Shown here: positions 1 through 9,287 of the stretch, one piece after another
Numbering within the stretch: the stretch's first letter is position 1
Layout: every line of letters begins with the position of its first letter
Assembly: GCA_045810625.1 (NCBI GenBank)
Contig: JBJMVQ010000054.1
Location: forward strand, 1 to 28,067
Direction: 5' to 3'
From: JACQFZ01 sp045810625
GTDB taxonomy: Bacteria; Pseudomonadota; Gammaproteobacteria; Acidiferrobacterales; Sulfurifustaceae
Length of the DNA: 28,067 nt
Program-made: the position numbers and the translations under genes
The notes under the pieces: generated by a model
Databases searched by the model: none
What the model saw: the letters and a program-made list of their open reading frames with translations, nothing else
What the model was told of the DNA's origin: nothing

Positions 1-11
1 CTAAAGACTCG

Positions 12-791
12 TTACCAAATCAACCGCCCCCCCATACCCGCCAACAAACACGCAATAACAGGTCGTAACATCTGCTCGGGGAAACGGCCGCTCAGATGGC
101 TGCCGAGGTAAATGCCGGGTAGGGATCCGAGGAGCAGGTAACCGAGCAGCGCGAAGTCGATGTTGCCCATGAACAGGTATCCGAGCCCGGCGATTCCGGT
201 GAGGGGGACGGCGTGTGCGATATCAGTGCCGACGATCTTCGCCGTCGGCAGTCGCGGGTACAGCGAGAAGAGAACGGCGATGCCGAGCGTGCCCGCGCCG
301 ACGGAGGAGAGCGTTACCAATACGCCGAGCGCGGCGCCGGTCGCGATGGTAAGCGGAATCAGATAAGCCGGCAGCTCGATCCTGTCCGACTTGGTGCGAT
401 GCCGCGCCGTTCGCCGGAGTGTTTCCCGAAAGAGCAGCGCCGATGCGGTGAGAATGAGCGCGATCCCTAGCACCGGATTGACGACGCTCGAGAACGACGC
501 ACCTTTCGCATGAAACGTGTTCAACACCCAGGCGGTCGCAAATGCGGCGGGGACACTACCGCCCGCGAGCCAACCAACGATATGCAGATTCACCTGCCCG
601 CGGCGGCCGTGCACCCATGCGCCGCCCGCTTTGGTAATCGACGAATAGAGTAGATCGGTTCCAACGGCCGTGGCCGGTGCAATGCCGAAGAACAGCACGA
701 GCAGCGGCGTCATGAGCGCAGCGGCGCCCATCCCCGTCAGCCCGACGAGAAAACCAACTACCAGTCCGGAAAACGAGTACGCCCACTCCAT
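12..791 (-). CDS. TauE/SafE family sulfite exporter-like membrane protein
   Basis: Predicted inner-membrane permease of the TauE/SafE (DUF81) family, which generally moves small sulfur-containing or organic anions out of the cell; the substrate cannot be told here. The 259-residue protein is almost entirely hydrophobic. It shows the two family repeats: a glycine-rich GLTGMGAAALMTP segment followed by GTDLLYSSITKAGG near the N-terminus, and LSSVGAGTLG followed by GTDIAHAVPLTGIAG in the second half. I chose the ATG at 791 because a GGAG lies 9 bases upstream of it and it begins right before the first membrane helix. The frame stays open to 857, but only with a TTG start. It is divergent from the glycosyltransferase block and probably unrelated to it. 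Confidence 0.85.
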   Translation of the reverse strand: MEWAYSFSGLVVGFLVGLTGMGAAALMTPLLVLFFGIAPATAVGTDLLYSSITKAGGAWVHGRRGQVNLHIVGWLAGGSVPAAFATAWVLNTFHAKGASFSSVVNPVLGIALILTASALLFRETLRRTARHRTKSDRIELPAYLIPLTIATGAALGVLVTLSSVGAGTLGIAVLFSLYPRLPTAKIVGTDIAHAVPLTGIAGLGYLFMGNIDFALLGYLLLGSLPGIYLGSHLSGRFPEQMLRPVIACLLAGMGGRLIW

Positions 792-1018
792 CTCGCGAGT
801 CTCCGTAGACGGATAGAACCGCCGATCCGGAATTTCCCCCTTTGGTTTGTGCAACAATACTATTCAGTGCGTGAGGCGTAGGCCATGCGTGTTTGATGCG
901 CGGTCGGGGTGCTCGGATGGATGACGGGTTGCGAGCCGCGCCTCAAGTCGGAACTGCGGTGTATCGGAGACGCTTCTCGGGCGCTGTTAGGAGCTGCCGC
1001 ATCACTCCATTTATTGAA

Positions 1019-3262
1019 ATGATCACGAATATTCCGAGATGGCTGCGCCGCATCGTGTTCGGTGAGCATCATCGGTTTCGGCTGCGACCGGACGACGGAA
1101 ACAGTTTCGATTTAGATCCTCTGCACAGTCCGTATCCTGCGCGCTGGGTTTTCGTGAGCGCGCATTTACTTCCGTCCGCGGCAGGTTACCCGACGCAACT
1201 GCTCTTCGATACCGGCGACGGTTGCCACCAAGCGGGGGTCGACCTTCACGTGACCCGTGCCGGCGCTGTTCGCGAATTGATCAAATTGCCGTCGGCGATA
1301 CGCCGCATGACATGGATGTCCGCAAGCCCGACGAGCCGGTTCGAGCCGAAGGTTATCTCGATGAAGGAGGTACGCGCGCCCGAGCGGACGTGGCGGATGC
1401 TGCGGCGCGTCGTTCCGATGTTTTTCCGGCACACCGCCGTCAAACGTCGCCGCGCCGGCTTAACGTTGAGCGACGTGTTCTTTCGGCTGTCACGCGCGTA
1501 CGAGGCGGCTGGCAGGTTGCGCTTGCAGCCGGCGACGCGCGAATACCGGCGCTGGATCGCGCGCCACGATCGTCTGAACGATCGCGACCGCGTGCTCATT
1601 GCGCGCCACATCGAGCGCATGCGCGCGAAGCCGCTGATCTCGGTGCTCATGCCGGTCTACAACGCGCCGGAGCGCTGGTTGCGCGAAGCGATCGAGTCGG
1701 TGCGCGCGCAGTTGTATCCCCATTGGGAGCTTTGCATCGCGGACGACGCGTCGAGCCCGCCACACGTGCGCACGGTGCTCGACGAATACGCCGCCCGCGA
1801 TGCGCGCATCAAAGTGAAATACTTGAGCACGAATGGCCATATCTCACGCGCTTCGAACGCGGCGTTGTCGCTGGTCGAGGGCGAATACGTGGCTTTGCTC
1901 GATCACGACGACGTGCTTGCGCCGCACGCGCTCTATTGGATCGCGGCGGAGCTGGAGCAACATCCGGACGCGCAGATCGTCTACTCCGATGAAGACAAGA
2001 TCGACGAAGACGGCGAGCGCTTCGCTCCGTATTTCAAGCCCGACTGGAACCCGCAGCTTGCCTGCTCGCAGAACTTCGTGAGCCACCTCGGCGTCTACCG
2101 AACCGAGGCGGTGCGTGCGGTCGGCGGTTTTCGCGAGGGCTACGAAGGCAGTCAGGACTACGATCTCATGTTGCGCATCGCCGAGCGCGCCGCTTCAGAA
2201 CAAATACGACACGTGCCGGCCGTTCTCTATCACTGGCGCGCGGCGCCCGGTTCGACGGCGCTCGCGAACGCGGAGAAAAGTTACGCGTGGGACGCCGGAC
2301 GTCGCGCGATCGCGGAACATCTGCAGCGACAGGGCGCGCGTGCGAAGGTATTGGCCGATCCCGCGCATCATTTCTATCGCGTGCGATACGCGCTGCCCGA
2401 GCCGGCGCCCAAGGTGAGCATCATCATTCCGACGCGTGATCGCTACGATCTGCTCTCGCGCTGTATCGAAAGCCTGCTCGCGCGCACAACCTATCGCAAC
2501 TATGAAGTTCGGATTGTCGACAACGGCTCCAAAGACGCCGCGACGATTGCTTATCTGCATACGCTACGCGGGCGGTCGGGGTTCACTGTTCTTCGCTACG
2601 ACGCGCCGTTCAATTATTCGGCGATGAACAACCTCGCGGCCGAAGAGGCGGACGGTGACGTTCTTTGTCTGCTCAACAACGACACCGAAGTCATCGCGCC
2701 CGACTGGATACAGGAGATGCTCGGCATCCTTCTGCAGAAAGGGGTCGGTATCGTCGGTGCACGTTTGCTGTATCCGAACGAGACTGTCCAGCACGCAGGC
2801 ATTTTGATGGGCGTCGGCGGCACGGCGAATCACGCACACGCGTTCCTGCATCGTGATCAGCTGGGCTACTACGGGCGCGCGCGGCTGGCGCAGGATTACT
2901 GCGCCGTCACCGGCGCCTGCCTGATGATCCGCAAATCGCTCTATCGTGACCTTTGCGGCTTGGACGCCGAGCATCTGCCGGTCGCCTACAACGACGTCGA
3001 TCTTTGTCTTCGCGCCGGGAAAGCGGGTTGGCGCGTCGTCTACACGCCCTATGCCGAGTTGTATCACTACGAATCGGCGAGCCGCGGGAAAGACAGAAGC
3101 CCGGAAAGGAAAGCGCAAGCGCGACGCGAGCGGGACTATCTCCGGCACCATTGGGCTAAAGAGATTGCCGAGGACCCGTTCTACAATCCCAATCTCTCGA
3201 AGCGCGGTCCGTTTTTCTTGCTGAGCGACGCGCCACGAGTAAAGAAGCCCTGGCTGCAATAA
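1019..3262 (+). CDS. Glycosyltransferase with two tandem GT2 (GT-A fold) domains
   Basis: Large (about 747 aa) cytoplasmic glycosyltransferase, probably adding sugars during O-antigen or capsule assembly. After a family-specific N-terminal region of about 200 residues there are two GT2 domains. The first starts at KPLISVLMPVYNAP (about residue 204) with a DHDD metal/nucleotide-sugar motif at 295-298. The second starts at PKVSIIIPTRDRYD (about 464) with NNDTEV around 553-558. Proteins with this architecture are often rhamnosyl- or multifunctional transferases in LPS clusters, which fits the dTDP-rhamnose genes downstream; the sugar specificity is inference. The start is uncertain: the frame is open from 893 (TTG) and 896 (ATG), but homology-like sequence seems to begin at ATG 1019. 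None of these starts has a well-placed ribosome binding site. Confidence 0.82.
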   Translation: MITNIPRWLRRIVFGEHHRFRLRPDDGNSFDLDPLHSPYPARWVFVSAHLLPSAAGYPTQLLFDTGDGCHQAGVDLHVTRAGAVRELIKLPSAIRRMTWMSASPTSRFEPKVISMKEVRAPERTWRMLRRVVPMFFRHTAVKRRRAGLTLSDVFFRLSRAYEAAGRLRLQPATREYRRWIARHDRLNDRDRVLIARHIERMRAKPLISVLMPVYNAPERWLREAIESVRAQLYPHWELCIADDASSPPHVRTVLDEYAARDARIKVKYLSTNGHISRASNAALSLVEGEYVALLDHDDVLAPHALYWIAAELEQHPDAQIVYSDEDKIDEDGERFAPYFKPDWNPQLACSQNFVSHLGVYRTEAVRAVGGFREGYEGSQDYDLMLRIAERAASEQIRHVPAVLYHWRAAPGSTALANAEKSYAWDAGRRAIAEHLQRQGARAKVLADPAHHFYRVRYALPEPAPKVSIIIPTRDRYDLLSRCIESLLARTTYRNYEVRIVDNGSKDAATIAYLHTLRGRSGFTVLRYDAPFNYSAMNNLAAEEADGDVLCLLNNDTEVIAPDWIQEMLGILLQKGVGIVGARLLYPNETVQHAGILMGVGGTANHAHAFLHRDQLGYYGRARLAQDYCAVTGACLMIRKSLYRDLCGLDAEHLPVAYNDVDLCLRAGKAGWRVVYTPYAELYHYESASRGKDRSPERKAQARRERDYLRHHWAKEIAEDPFYNPNLSKRGPFFLLSDAPRVKKPWLQ

Positions 3263-3337
3263 CGATGGGATGTACGGACGCCGACCGGCCGACGGTGTGT
3301 CGAACCAGAATAAAGGTGTGAGCCCAATACTTCTTAG

Positions 3338-4327
3338 ATGAACCAAGCTGCGACACCCATCACCGCGCCCCTCCTCTCGGGTCCGAGCTTCGTGGTTCAA
3401 GAGGTCGCCAATCCCTCGAGCGACTATTACATCGTGCCACGCACGAAGATTGCGGGGCCGATGCGGGTGTTCAATAAATCCGAGCTGCCAATGGCAGCAG
3501 AGCTGACGGGCGCGAGCGTTATCTTCGTGCGCTATGTGCCGCGCGAATGGATGCGCCTTGTTCCACGCCGGCGCGACGCAATCCGTCGCGTGATTTATTT
3601 CATGGACGACGATCTGTTTGATCTGCGCGCGTGCAGGTCGATGCCATTGCGGTATCGCCTGAAGCTCGCGCGGCTCGCAACGTTACGAAAGAATTGGCTG
3701 CGCCGCATCGGCGCGGAGCTGTGGGTATCGACGCCATATCTGGCCCAAAAGTACGCCGACTGGCGCCCGACGGTCGTCGCGCCGCTGCCGCTGCCCGTAC
3801 AACGTCAGCCCACGCGTACAGGCGCGCCGGCATCCGTCAAAGTTTTCTATCACGGCAGCGCTTCGCACGCTGCCGAAATAAAGTGGCTGCGGCCGATCAT
3901 GGAAAGGGTGCTGCAGCAGGCGCCAGGAGTTTCGTTTGAAATCATCGGCACCGCCGCGGTGAATCGGTTGTATCGCGCGCTGCCGCGCGCCAGCGTCGTG
4001 CACCCGATGAGCTGGGGCGACTACCAGGCGTTTTGTCTCAGCGGCGCACGGCACATCGGGCTGGCGCCGTTACTTCCGTCTCCGTACAACGCTGCGCGCT
4101 CGCACACGAAGTTCTTCGATATTGAGCGCTGCGGTGCGGCCGGAATTTACTCCAACACGGCTCCGTTCGCCGATTTCGTCCGCCAGGGCGAGGACGGGCT
4201 GCTCGTCGACAACAATCCGGACGCCTGGGTCGACGCGATACTTCGCCTGGCGAACAACGCGGTCGAACGGGAGCGTTTGGCCGAAGGTGCGCGCCGGCGC
4301 GTTGCGCGGTTGCGCGAGCCATCATGA
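3338..4327 (+). CDS. Glycosyltransferase, GT-B-like (family 1 type)
   Basis: A 329-residue protein that looks like a group 1 glycosyltransferase acting on a surface polysaccharide. Visible cues are the acidic FMDDDLFDLRA segment at about residues 88-98, the AELWVSTPYLAQKY segment, then a C-terminal nucleotide-sugar-binding half with VKVFYHGSASH and the sequence FFDIERCGAAGIYSNTAPFADFVRQGEDGLLVDNNPDAW, which carries the usual late E...G..G pattern of GT-B enzymes. There is no signal peptide or membrane segment. Its stop overlaps the kpsC-like start by 4 bases (ATGA at 4324), so the two are very likely translationally coupled. Donor and acceptor are unknown. Confidence 0.75.
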   Translation: MNQAATPITAPLLSGPSFVVQEVANPSSDYYIVPRTKIAGPMRVFNKSELPMAAELTGASVIFVRYVPREWMRLVPRRRDAIRRVIYFMDDDLFDLRACRSMPLRYRLKLARLATLRKNWLRRIGAELWVSTPYLAQKYADWRPTVVAPLPLPVQRQPTRTGAPASVKVFYHGSASHAAEIKWLRPIMERVLQQAPGVSFEIIGTAAVNRLYRALPRASVVHPMSWGDYQAFCLSGARHIGLAPLLPSPYNAARSHTKFFDIERCGAAGIYSNTAPFADFVRQGEDGLLVDNNPDAWVDAILRLANNAVERERLAEGARRRVARLREPS

Positions 4328-6381
4328 GCGATTCGCGCATGACGGTGGCGGTGCTGTCGCGGGGGATGCGGCGAATTCCGCATCTCGCGGCGTTTCTGCG
4401 CGCGGATATCGTTACTCCCGGCTGGTTTTCTTCGCCGCGCTTCGATGCCGTCGCGGGTTGGGGACTACGGCCGACAGCGACGAAGGCGAGGCGGCTCGCC
4501 GCCCGCACCGGCGTTCGCTATCTTGCCGTCGAAGACGGATTTCTCCGATCGGTCGGCCTCGCCGTGGCTGGCTATCCGCCGCTGTCCCTCGTAGTCGACG
4601 ATCTCGGCATCTATTACGATGCTTCGCACCCATCGCGCCTCGAACAACTCATTGTCCGTGCACCCGACGACGGATTGCTGATCGCTGATGCGCGCCGCGC
4701 GATGGCGCTGATGCTTCGATACCGCCTGTCCAAGTACAACCACGCGTCGGATCGACTTCCAGAGTTGCCGGCAGCAGCGAGTCGCGTGCTCGTGGTCGAT
4801 CAGACGGCTGGCGACATGTCGGTTCGCTACGGCGGCGTCGATCAGGCCGCGTTCGATGCGATGCTCGACGCGGCGCTGCAAGAAAATCCCGGCGCGCGCG
4901 TCATCGTGAAGACGCACCCGGACGTGTTGGCCGGCAAGCGGCCGAGCTGTTTCGCTCGAGCGCGCGCCGATGAACGCGTGACGTTTCTCGCCGACGACGT
5001 GAACCCGTTGGCGTTGCTGGAGCAGATCGACAAAGTCTACGTCGCGACGTCGCAGATGGGATTCGAAGCGCTCCTGCTCGGCAAGCACGTCGTATGCTTC
5101 GGCTTGCCGTGGTACGCGGGCTGGGGGCTTTCGGAGGATCGCCATCCCGAAGCCGTGGGCCTGCGAGCGCGTCGTGGGCCGCGCACGTTGGAACAGCTCT
5201 TCGCCGCGGCGTATTTGCAGTACTGCCGCTTCATCCATCCGGAAACCGGTAAACCGGGAACGATCTTCGACGTGATCGCCTATCTCGCGGACGCGAAGCG
5301 GTTGAACGACGAAGTGCGCGGCACGCTTTACTGTGTCGGAATGAGCCTCTGGCGGAGAAAGGTCGTTCGGCCGTTTCTGCAAACGCCTTCCAACCAGATC
5401 CGGTTCGTGCGTTCGGCGCGAGCGCTCTCGCGCGCGGCGCTGCCGGCCGATGCGCGGCTGGTCGTGTGGGGGCGCACGCAAGACGAGAAAATCGCGGCGC
5501 TCGCGCAACAACGCGGTGTGCCGGTGAGTCGCATGGAGGACGGTTTCCTGCGCTCGATCGGCTTGGGCTCGAACCTGCGGCGACCGCTCTCGCTCGTTCT
5601 CGACGATATGGGGATTTACTACGATCCGAGCGCACCGAGCGCGCTCGAGTGTTTGCTCGAAAGTTATCGGCCGAGCGCGGATGAGCGGGAACCGGCGCGC
5701 CGCTTGCGCGAGCGGCTGATTGCGCTGCGTCTAAGCAAGTACAACGTCGGCGCGCGATTTACCTTGCCGCCGGCCGCGAGGAGCAAGCGCGTGCTCTTGG
5801 TGCCCGGCCAAGTCGAAGATGACGCTTCGGTAATGCTTGGCTCGCCCGAAGTCCGCACTAATCTTGCGCTGCTCAAGGCTGTACGTAGCGCGAATGCCGA
5901 CGCTTGGATCGTGTTTAAACCGCATCCGGACGTCGTCGCCGGCAATCGTCGCGGCGCGGTTTCGACGGAAGAGCTGCGTACGCTGTGCGACCAGGTCGTT
6001 CGCGATGTCGACATCATCGACTGCATCGACGCCGTCGATGAAGTTCACACGATGACCTCGCTCGCCGGGTTCGAAGCGCTTCTTCGCTTGAAGTCCGTGC
6101 ATTGCTACGGGATACCGTTTTATGCCGGTTGGGGCCTGACGCAAGATCGTCAGCGAGTCGACCGACGGACGCGGCGACTCACGTTGGATGAACTGGTTTA
6201 CGGCGCGCTGATTCGTTACCCTCGTTATATCGATCCGAACAGCTTCGCGCTCAGCTCGGTCGAACGATTACTAGAGGTGTGGGAGCGGGAGCGGCGGCGC
6301 GGTACGGGGACCGGCCGAAATACTTTTCTACTGAACCAATGGCGTAAATTGAGGGAGCTGGCGCGCGTGCTCGCGGAGTGA
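4324..6381 (+). CDS. kpsC: Capsular polysaccharide biosynthesis beta-Kdo transferase, KpsC-like
   Basis: Two-domain KpsC-type enzyme of 685 aa, the usual full length. In ABC-transporter-dependent capsule systems KpsC and KpsS build the beta-Kdo linker on a lysophosphatidylglycerol anchor. The internal duplication is obvious: RYLAVEDGFLRSVGL and PLSLVVDDLGIYYD in the first half recur as SRMEDGFLRSIGL and PLSLVLDDMGIYYD in the second. VLVVDQTAGDMSV matches VLLVPGQVEDDASV, KTHPDV matches KPHPDV, and GLPWYAGWGLS matches GIPFYAGWGLT. Neither kpsS nor transporter genes (kpsMTED) are in the window. Position between a glycosyltransferase and the rhamnose genes supports a role in a surface glycan. Confidence 0.9.
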   Translation: MSDSRMTVAVLSRGMRRIPHLAAFLRADIVTPGWFSSPRFDAVAGWGLRPTATKARRLAARTGVRYLAVEDGFLRSVGLAVAGYPPLSLVVDDLGIYYDASHPSRLEQLIVRAPDDGLLIADARRAMALMLRYRLSKYNHASDRLPELPAAASRVLVVDQTAGDMSVRYGGVDQAAFDAMLDAALQENPGARVIVKTHPDVLAGKRPSCFARARADERVTFLADDVNPLALLEQIDKVYVATSQMGFEALLLGKHVVCFGLPWYAGWGLSEDRHPEAVGLRARRGPRTLEQLFAAAYLQYCRFIHPETGKPGTIFDVIAYLADAKRLNDEVRGTLYCVGMSLWRRKVVRPFLQTPSNQIRFVRSARALSRAALPADARLVVWGRTQDEKIAALAQQRGVPVSRMEDGFLRSIGLGSNLRRPLSLVLDDMGIYYDPSAPSALECLLESYRPSADEREPARRLRERLIALRLSKYNVGARFTLPPAARSKRVLLVPGQVEDDASVMLGSPEVRTNLALLKAVRSANADAWIVFKPHPDVVAGNRRGAVSTEELRTLCDQVVRDVDIIDCIDAVDEVHTMTSLAGFEALLRLKSVHCYGIPFYAGWGLTQDRQRVDRRTRRLTLDELVYGALIRYPRYIDPNSFALSSVERLLEVWERERRRGTGTGRNTFLLNQWRKLRELARVLAE

Positions 6382-6448
6382 CGTAGCATCGAGCGGCGTG
6401 TACAGGCGCGTGTCACAAGAGCTAATAAGTGGTGGGAGGTAATCAGTA

Positions 6449-7513
6449 ATGATTATCGTCACCGGCGGGGCGGGATTCATCGCTGGCAATTTCGTGCTCG
6501 ACTGGTTCGCGCATGCGGACGAGCCGGTCGTGAATCTCGACAAACTGACCTACGCGGGTAATCTGCAGACGCTCGACAGTCTGCGCGACAACGCGAATCA
6601 TATTTTCGTGCGCGGCGACATCGGCGATCGTGATCTCGTCGCGGCGCTTCTTCGGCAATATCGTCCTCGCGCGATCCTGAATTTCGCCGCCGAAAGCCAC
6701 GTCGACCGGTCCATTCACGGGCCTGGGGAGTTCATCCAGACGAACATCGTCGGCACGTTTCATCTGCTCGAATGCACACGCGCGTACTGGAGCGAGCTGA
6801 CTGAACCGTATAAACGCGATTTCCGCTTCCTGCACGTATCGACGGACGAAGTTTACGGGTCGCTCGCGCCCGACGCTCCACCGTTTGGCGAGACGAACCG
6901 CTACGAACCCAACAGTCCGTACTCCGCATCGAAGGCGGCGAGCGACCACCTAGTGCGTGCATACCATCACACGTACGGCCTGCCGGTGCTAACGACGAAT
7001 TGTTCCAACAACTACGGGCCGTACCATTTTCCCGAAAAGCTCATTCCTCTGATGATACTGAACGCCGTCGCCGGCAAGCCGCTGCCGGTGTACGGCGACG
7101 GGCAGCAGATTCGCGATTGGCTCTACGTGAAAGATCACGTCACCGCGCTGCGGCGCGTGCTCGAAGCCGGCCGCGTCGGTGAGACGTATAACATCGGCGG
7201 ATGGAACGAGCGCACGAATTTGGAAGTGGTGCGCGCGATCTGCGCGGTGCTCGATGAGCTTTGCCCGCCGGCGGATGGCCGACCCTACGCGGAGCAAATC
7301 ACCTTCGTCGCCGACCGCCCCGGGCACGACCGGCGTTACGCGATCGACGCACGCAAGATCGAGCGCGAGCTCGGGTGGAAGCCGCAGGAGACGTTCGAGT
7401 CGGGCATCCGCAAGACCGTGATGTGGTACCTGGAGAATCAGGACTGGATTCGAAACGTCACGAGCGGTGAATACCGCGAGTGGATCAGCAAACACTACGG
7501 CGCTGCCGCATGA
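6449..7513 (+). CDS. rfbB: dTDP-glucose 4,6-dehydratase
   Basis: Second step of dTDP-L-rhamnose synthesis: NAD-dependent conversion of dTDP-glucose to dTDP-4-keto-6-deoxyglucose in the cytosol. The 354-residue length is typical. The N-terminus carries the Rossmann dinucleotide motif (TGGAGFIAGNF), the NLDKLTYAGNL segment characteristic of RmlB, FLHVSTDEVYG with the catalytic Thr-Asp-Glu, and the YSASKAASDH Tyr-x-x-x-Lys pair. A good ribosome binding site (GTGGGAGG, about 6432) precedes the ATG. The third glycine of the canonical GxxGxxG is Ala here, a modest departure. It opens a tightly packed rfbBDAC operon; the stop overlaps the rfbD start by 4 bases. Confidence 0.96.
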   Translation: MIIVTGGAGFIAGNFVLDWFAHADEPVVNLDKLTYAGNLQTLDSLRDNANHIFVRGDIGDRDLVAALLRQYRPRAILNFAAESHVDRSIHGPGEFIQTNIVGTFHLLECTRAYWSELTEPYKRDFRFLHVSTDEVYGSLAPDAPPFGETNRYEPNSPYSASKAASDHLVRAYHHTYGLPVLTTNCSNNYGPYHFPEKLIPLMILNAVAGKPLPVYGDGQQIRDWLYVKDHVTALRRVLEAGRVGETYNIGGWNERTNLEVVRAICAVLDELCPPADGRPYAEQITFVADRPGHDRRYAIDARKIERELGWKPQETFESGIRKTVMWYLENQDWIRNVTSGEYREWISKHYGAAA

Positions 7514-8406
7514 AATTGCTGCTTCTCGGCAAGAACGGGCAGGTCGGCTTTGAGCTGCAGCGAAGCCTGGCGCCGCTTGGCGAAGTGCACGCGCACTGCA
7601 GGCGCACGTGCGATCTGACCGACAGCGCAAGTGTCCGAAACGCACTCGAAACGACGCGGCCCGATGTCATCGTCCACGCGGCGGCGTACACCGCCGTCGA
7701 TAAAGCGGAAAGCGAACGCGGCCTCGCCCTGCGCGTCAATGCCGAGAGCCCGCGCATCTTGGCCGAGTACGCCGCGCGCCGAGGCGCGCTGCTTGTTCAT
7801 TACTCGACTGACTACGTGTACGACGGAAGCAAGGCGTCGCCCTATGTCGAGAACGATGCGACCGGTCCGTTGAACGTCTACGGCGAAACCAAGCTCGCGG
7901 GGGAAGACGCGATCCGCGGCGCCGGCTGCGCGCATCTGATTTTTCGCACGAGTTGGGTGTTTGGAGGCCACGGAAACAATTTTCTCAAAACCATCCTGCG
8001 TCTCGCGCGCGAGCGTGATCGGCTGACCGTTGTCGCCGATCAGATCGGCGCGCCAACGCCGGCGAGTCTGATCGCCGACGTCACAGCGCATGCGATCCGG
8101 CGCTGGTACGCGGCGCCAGAGCGCTTCGCCGGCGGTGTCTATCATCTCGCGCCGAGCGGCGAGACGTCGTGGCACGGTTACGCGCAGTTCGTGGTGGCGA
8201 ACGCGCGCGAGCTCGGCGCGCAGCTCGCCTTGTCGGCCAGCGCGGTCGTTCCTATTTCGACGGCGGAGTATCCGACGGCCGCGCGCCGGCCGGCCAACTC
8301 ACGGCTCGAGACCACGAAGCTTCGAAACTACTTCGGCCTGACCATGCCGACGTGGCAGTCGGGTGTGCTCCACGTGCTGCAACTTATGACGCAGGGCCGG
8401 CCATGA
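7510..8406 (+). CDS. rfbD: dTDP-4-dehydrorhamnose reductase
   Basis: Last step of dTDP-L-rhamnose synthesis: NAD(P)H reduction of dTDP-4-keto-L-rhamnose. The 298-residue protein begins MKLLLLGKNGQVGFELQ (Rossmann motif), followed by VIVHAAAYTAVDKAE, the HYSTDYVYDG segment and YGETKLAGE with the catalytic Tyr-x-x-x-Lys; FRTSWVFG and GAPTPASLIAD are also family hallmarks. I chose ATG 7510 over the upstream ATG at 7480 because the Rossmann strand starts there and the ATGA overlap with rfbB suggests translational coupling. It also overlaps rfbA by 4 bases. Confidence 0.95.
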   Translation: MKLLLLGKNGQVGFELQRSLAPLGEVHAHCRRTCDLTDSASVRNALETTRPDVIVHAAAYTAVDKAESERGLALRVNAESPRILAEYAARRGALLVHYSTDYVYDGSKASPYVENDATGPLNVYGETKLAGEDAIRGAGCAHLIFRTSWVFGGHGNNFLKTILRLARERDRLTVVADQIGAPTPASLIADVTAHAIRRWYAAPERFAGGVYHLAPSGETSWHGYAQFVVANARELGAQLALSASAVVPISTAEYPTAARRPANSRLETTKLRNYFGLTMPTWQSGVLHVLQLMTQGRP

Positions 8407-9287
8407 CGACACGCAGGGGAATCATCCTCGCCGGAGGGTCCGGCAGCCGGCTTTACCCGGCGACGCTCTCGATCAGCAAGCAGCTGCTCCCGATCTACGA
8501 CAAGCCGATGATTTATTACCCGCTCACTACGCTGATGCTCGCCGGGATACGCGAGATTCTGGTTATCTCGACGCCGCAGGATACGCCGCGGTTCGAGCAG
8601 TTGCTCGGCAACGGCCGACGCTGGGGATTGGAGATTTCGTACGCCGTGCAGCCGAGTCCCGACGGGTTGGCGCAGGCGTTCTTGATCGGCGCGGATTTTC
8701 TCGGCGCGAGCCACAGCGCGCTCGTGCTTGGCGATAACATTTTTTACGGCCACGATTTCGTTCAGCTACTGCAGTCCGCGCAAGCAAAGCAAAACGGTGC
8801 GACGGTTTTTGCGTATCACGTGCGCGACCCGCAGCGCTACGGAGTCGTGGAGTTCGACGCGTCCGGCCGTGCGATCAGCCTCGAAGAGAAGCCCGCGCAG
8901 CCGAAGTCGTCGTACGCCGTCACAGGCCTTTACTTCTACGACGCGCAGGTCGTGGACATCGCGAAGTCGCTCAAACCCTCCGCGCGCGGCGAGCTTGAAA
9001 TCACCGACGTGAACCTGCGCTACCTGCGCGAAGCGAAGCTCGACGTGCAAGTGATGGGGCGTGGCTACGCGTGGCTCGACACCGGCACGCACGATTCACT
9101 GCTCGAAGCTAGCCACTTCATCGCGACGATCGAGCATCGCCAGGGCCTCAAAGTCGCGTGCCCTGAAGAGATCGCGTATCGGATGGGATGGATCACTGCT
9201 GAGCAACTCGAAACCCTCGCGGCCGCGCTCACGAAGAATTCTTACGGATCGTATTTGCTCGGTTTGCTAAAGGAGCCCGTGCAATGA
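8403..9287 (+). CDS. rfbA: Glucose-1-phosphate thymidylyltransferase
   Basis: First step of the dTDP-L-rhamnose pathway: glucose-1-phosphate plus dTTP gives dTDP-glucose. The 294-aa protein shows the nucleotidyltransferase signature GIILAGGSGSRLYPATL at residues 6-22, then KQLLPIYDKPMIYYPL, ALVLGDNIFYGHDF with the metal-binding Asp, VVEFD, ISLEEKP, and GRGYAWLDTGTHDSLLEAS. The open frame extends upstream to 8169, but the real start is ATG 8403, which overlaps the rfbD stop by 4 bases (ATGA). The stop overlaps rfbC by 4 bases. The gene order B-D-A-C is a common proteobacterial arrangement. Confidence 0.96.
   Translation: MTTRRGIILAGGSGSRLYPATLSISKQLLPIYDKPMIYYPLTTLMLAGIREILVISTPQDTPRFEQLLGNGRRWGLEISYAVQPSPDGLAQAFLIGADFLGASHSALVLGDNIFYGHDFVQLLQSAQAKQNGATVFAYHVRDPQRYGVVEFDASGRAISLEEKPAQPKSSYAVTGLYFYDAQVVDIAKSLKPSARGELEITDVNLRYLREAKLDVQVMGRGYAWLDTGTHDSLLEASHFIATIEHRQGLKVACPEEIAYRMGWITAEQLETLAAALTKNSYGSYLLGLLKEPVQ

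Noticed and set aside
4465..5511. 348-aa open frame on the minus strand
   Set aside because: Antisense to the KpsC-like gene; arginine-rich shadow.
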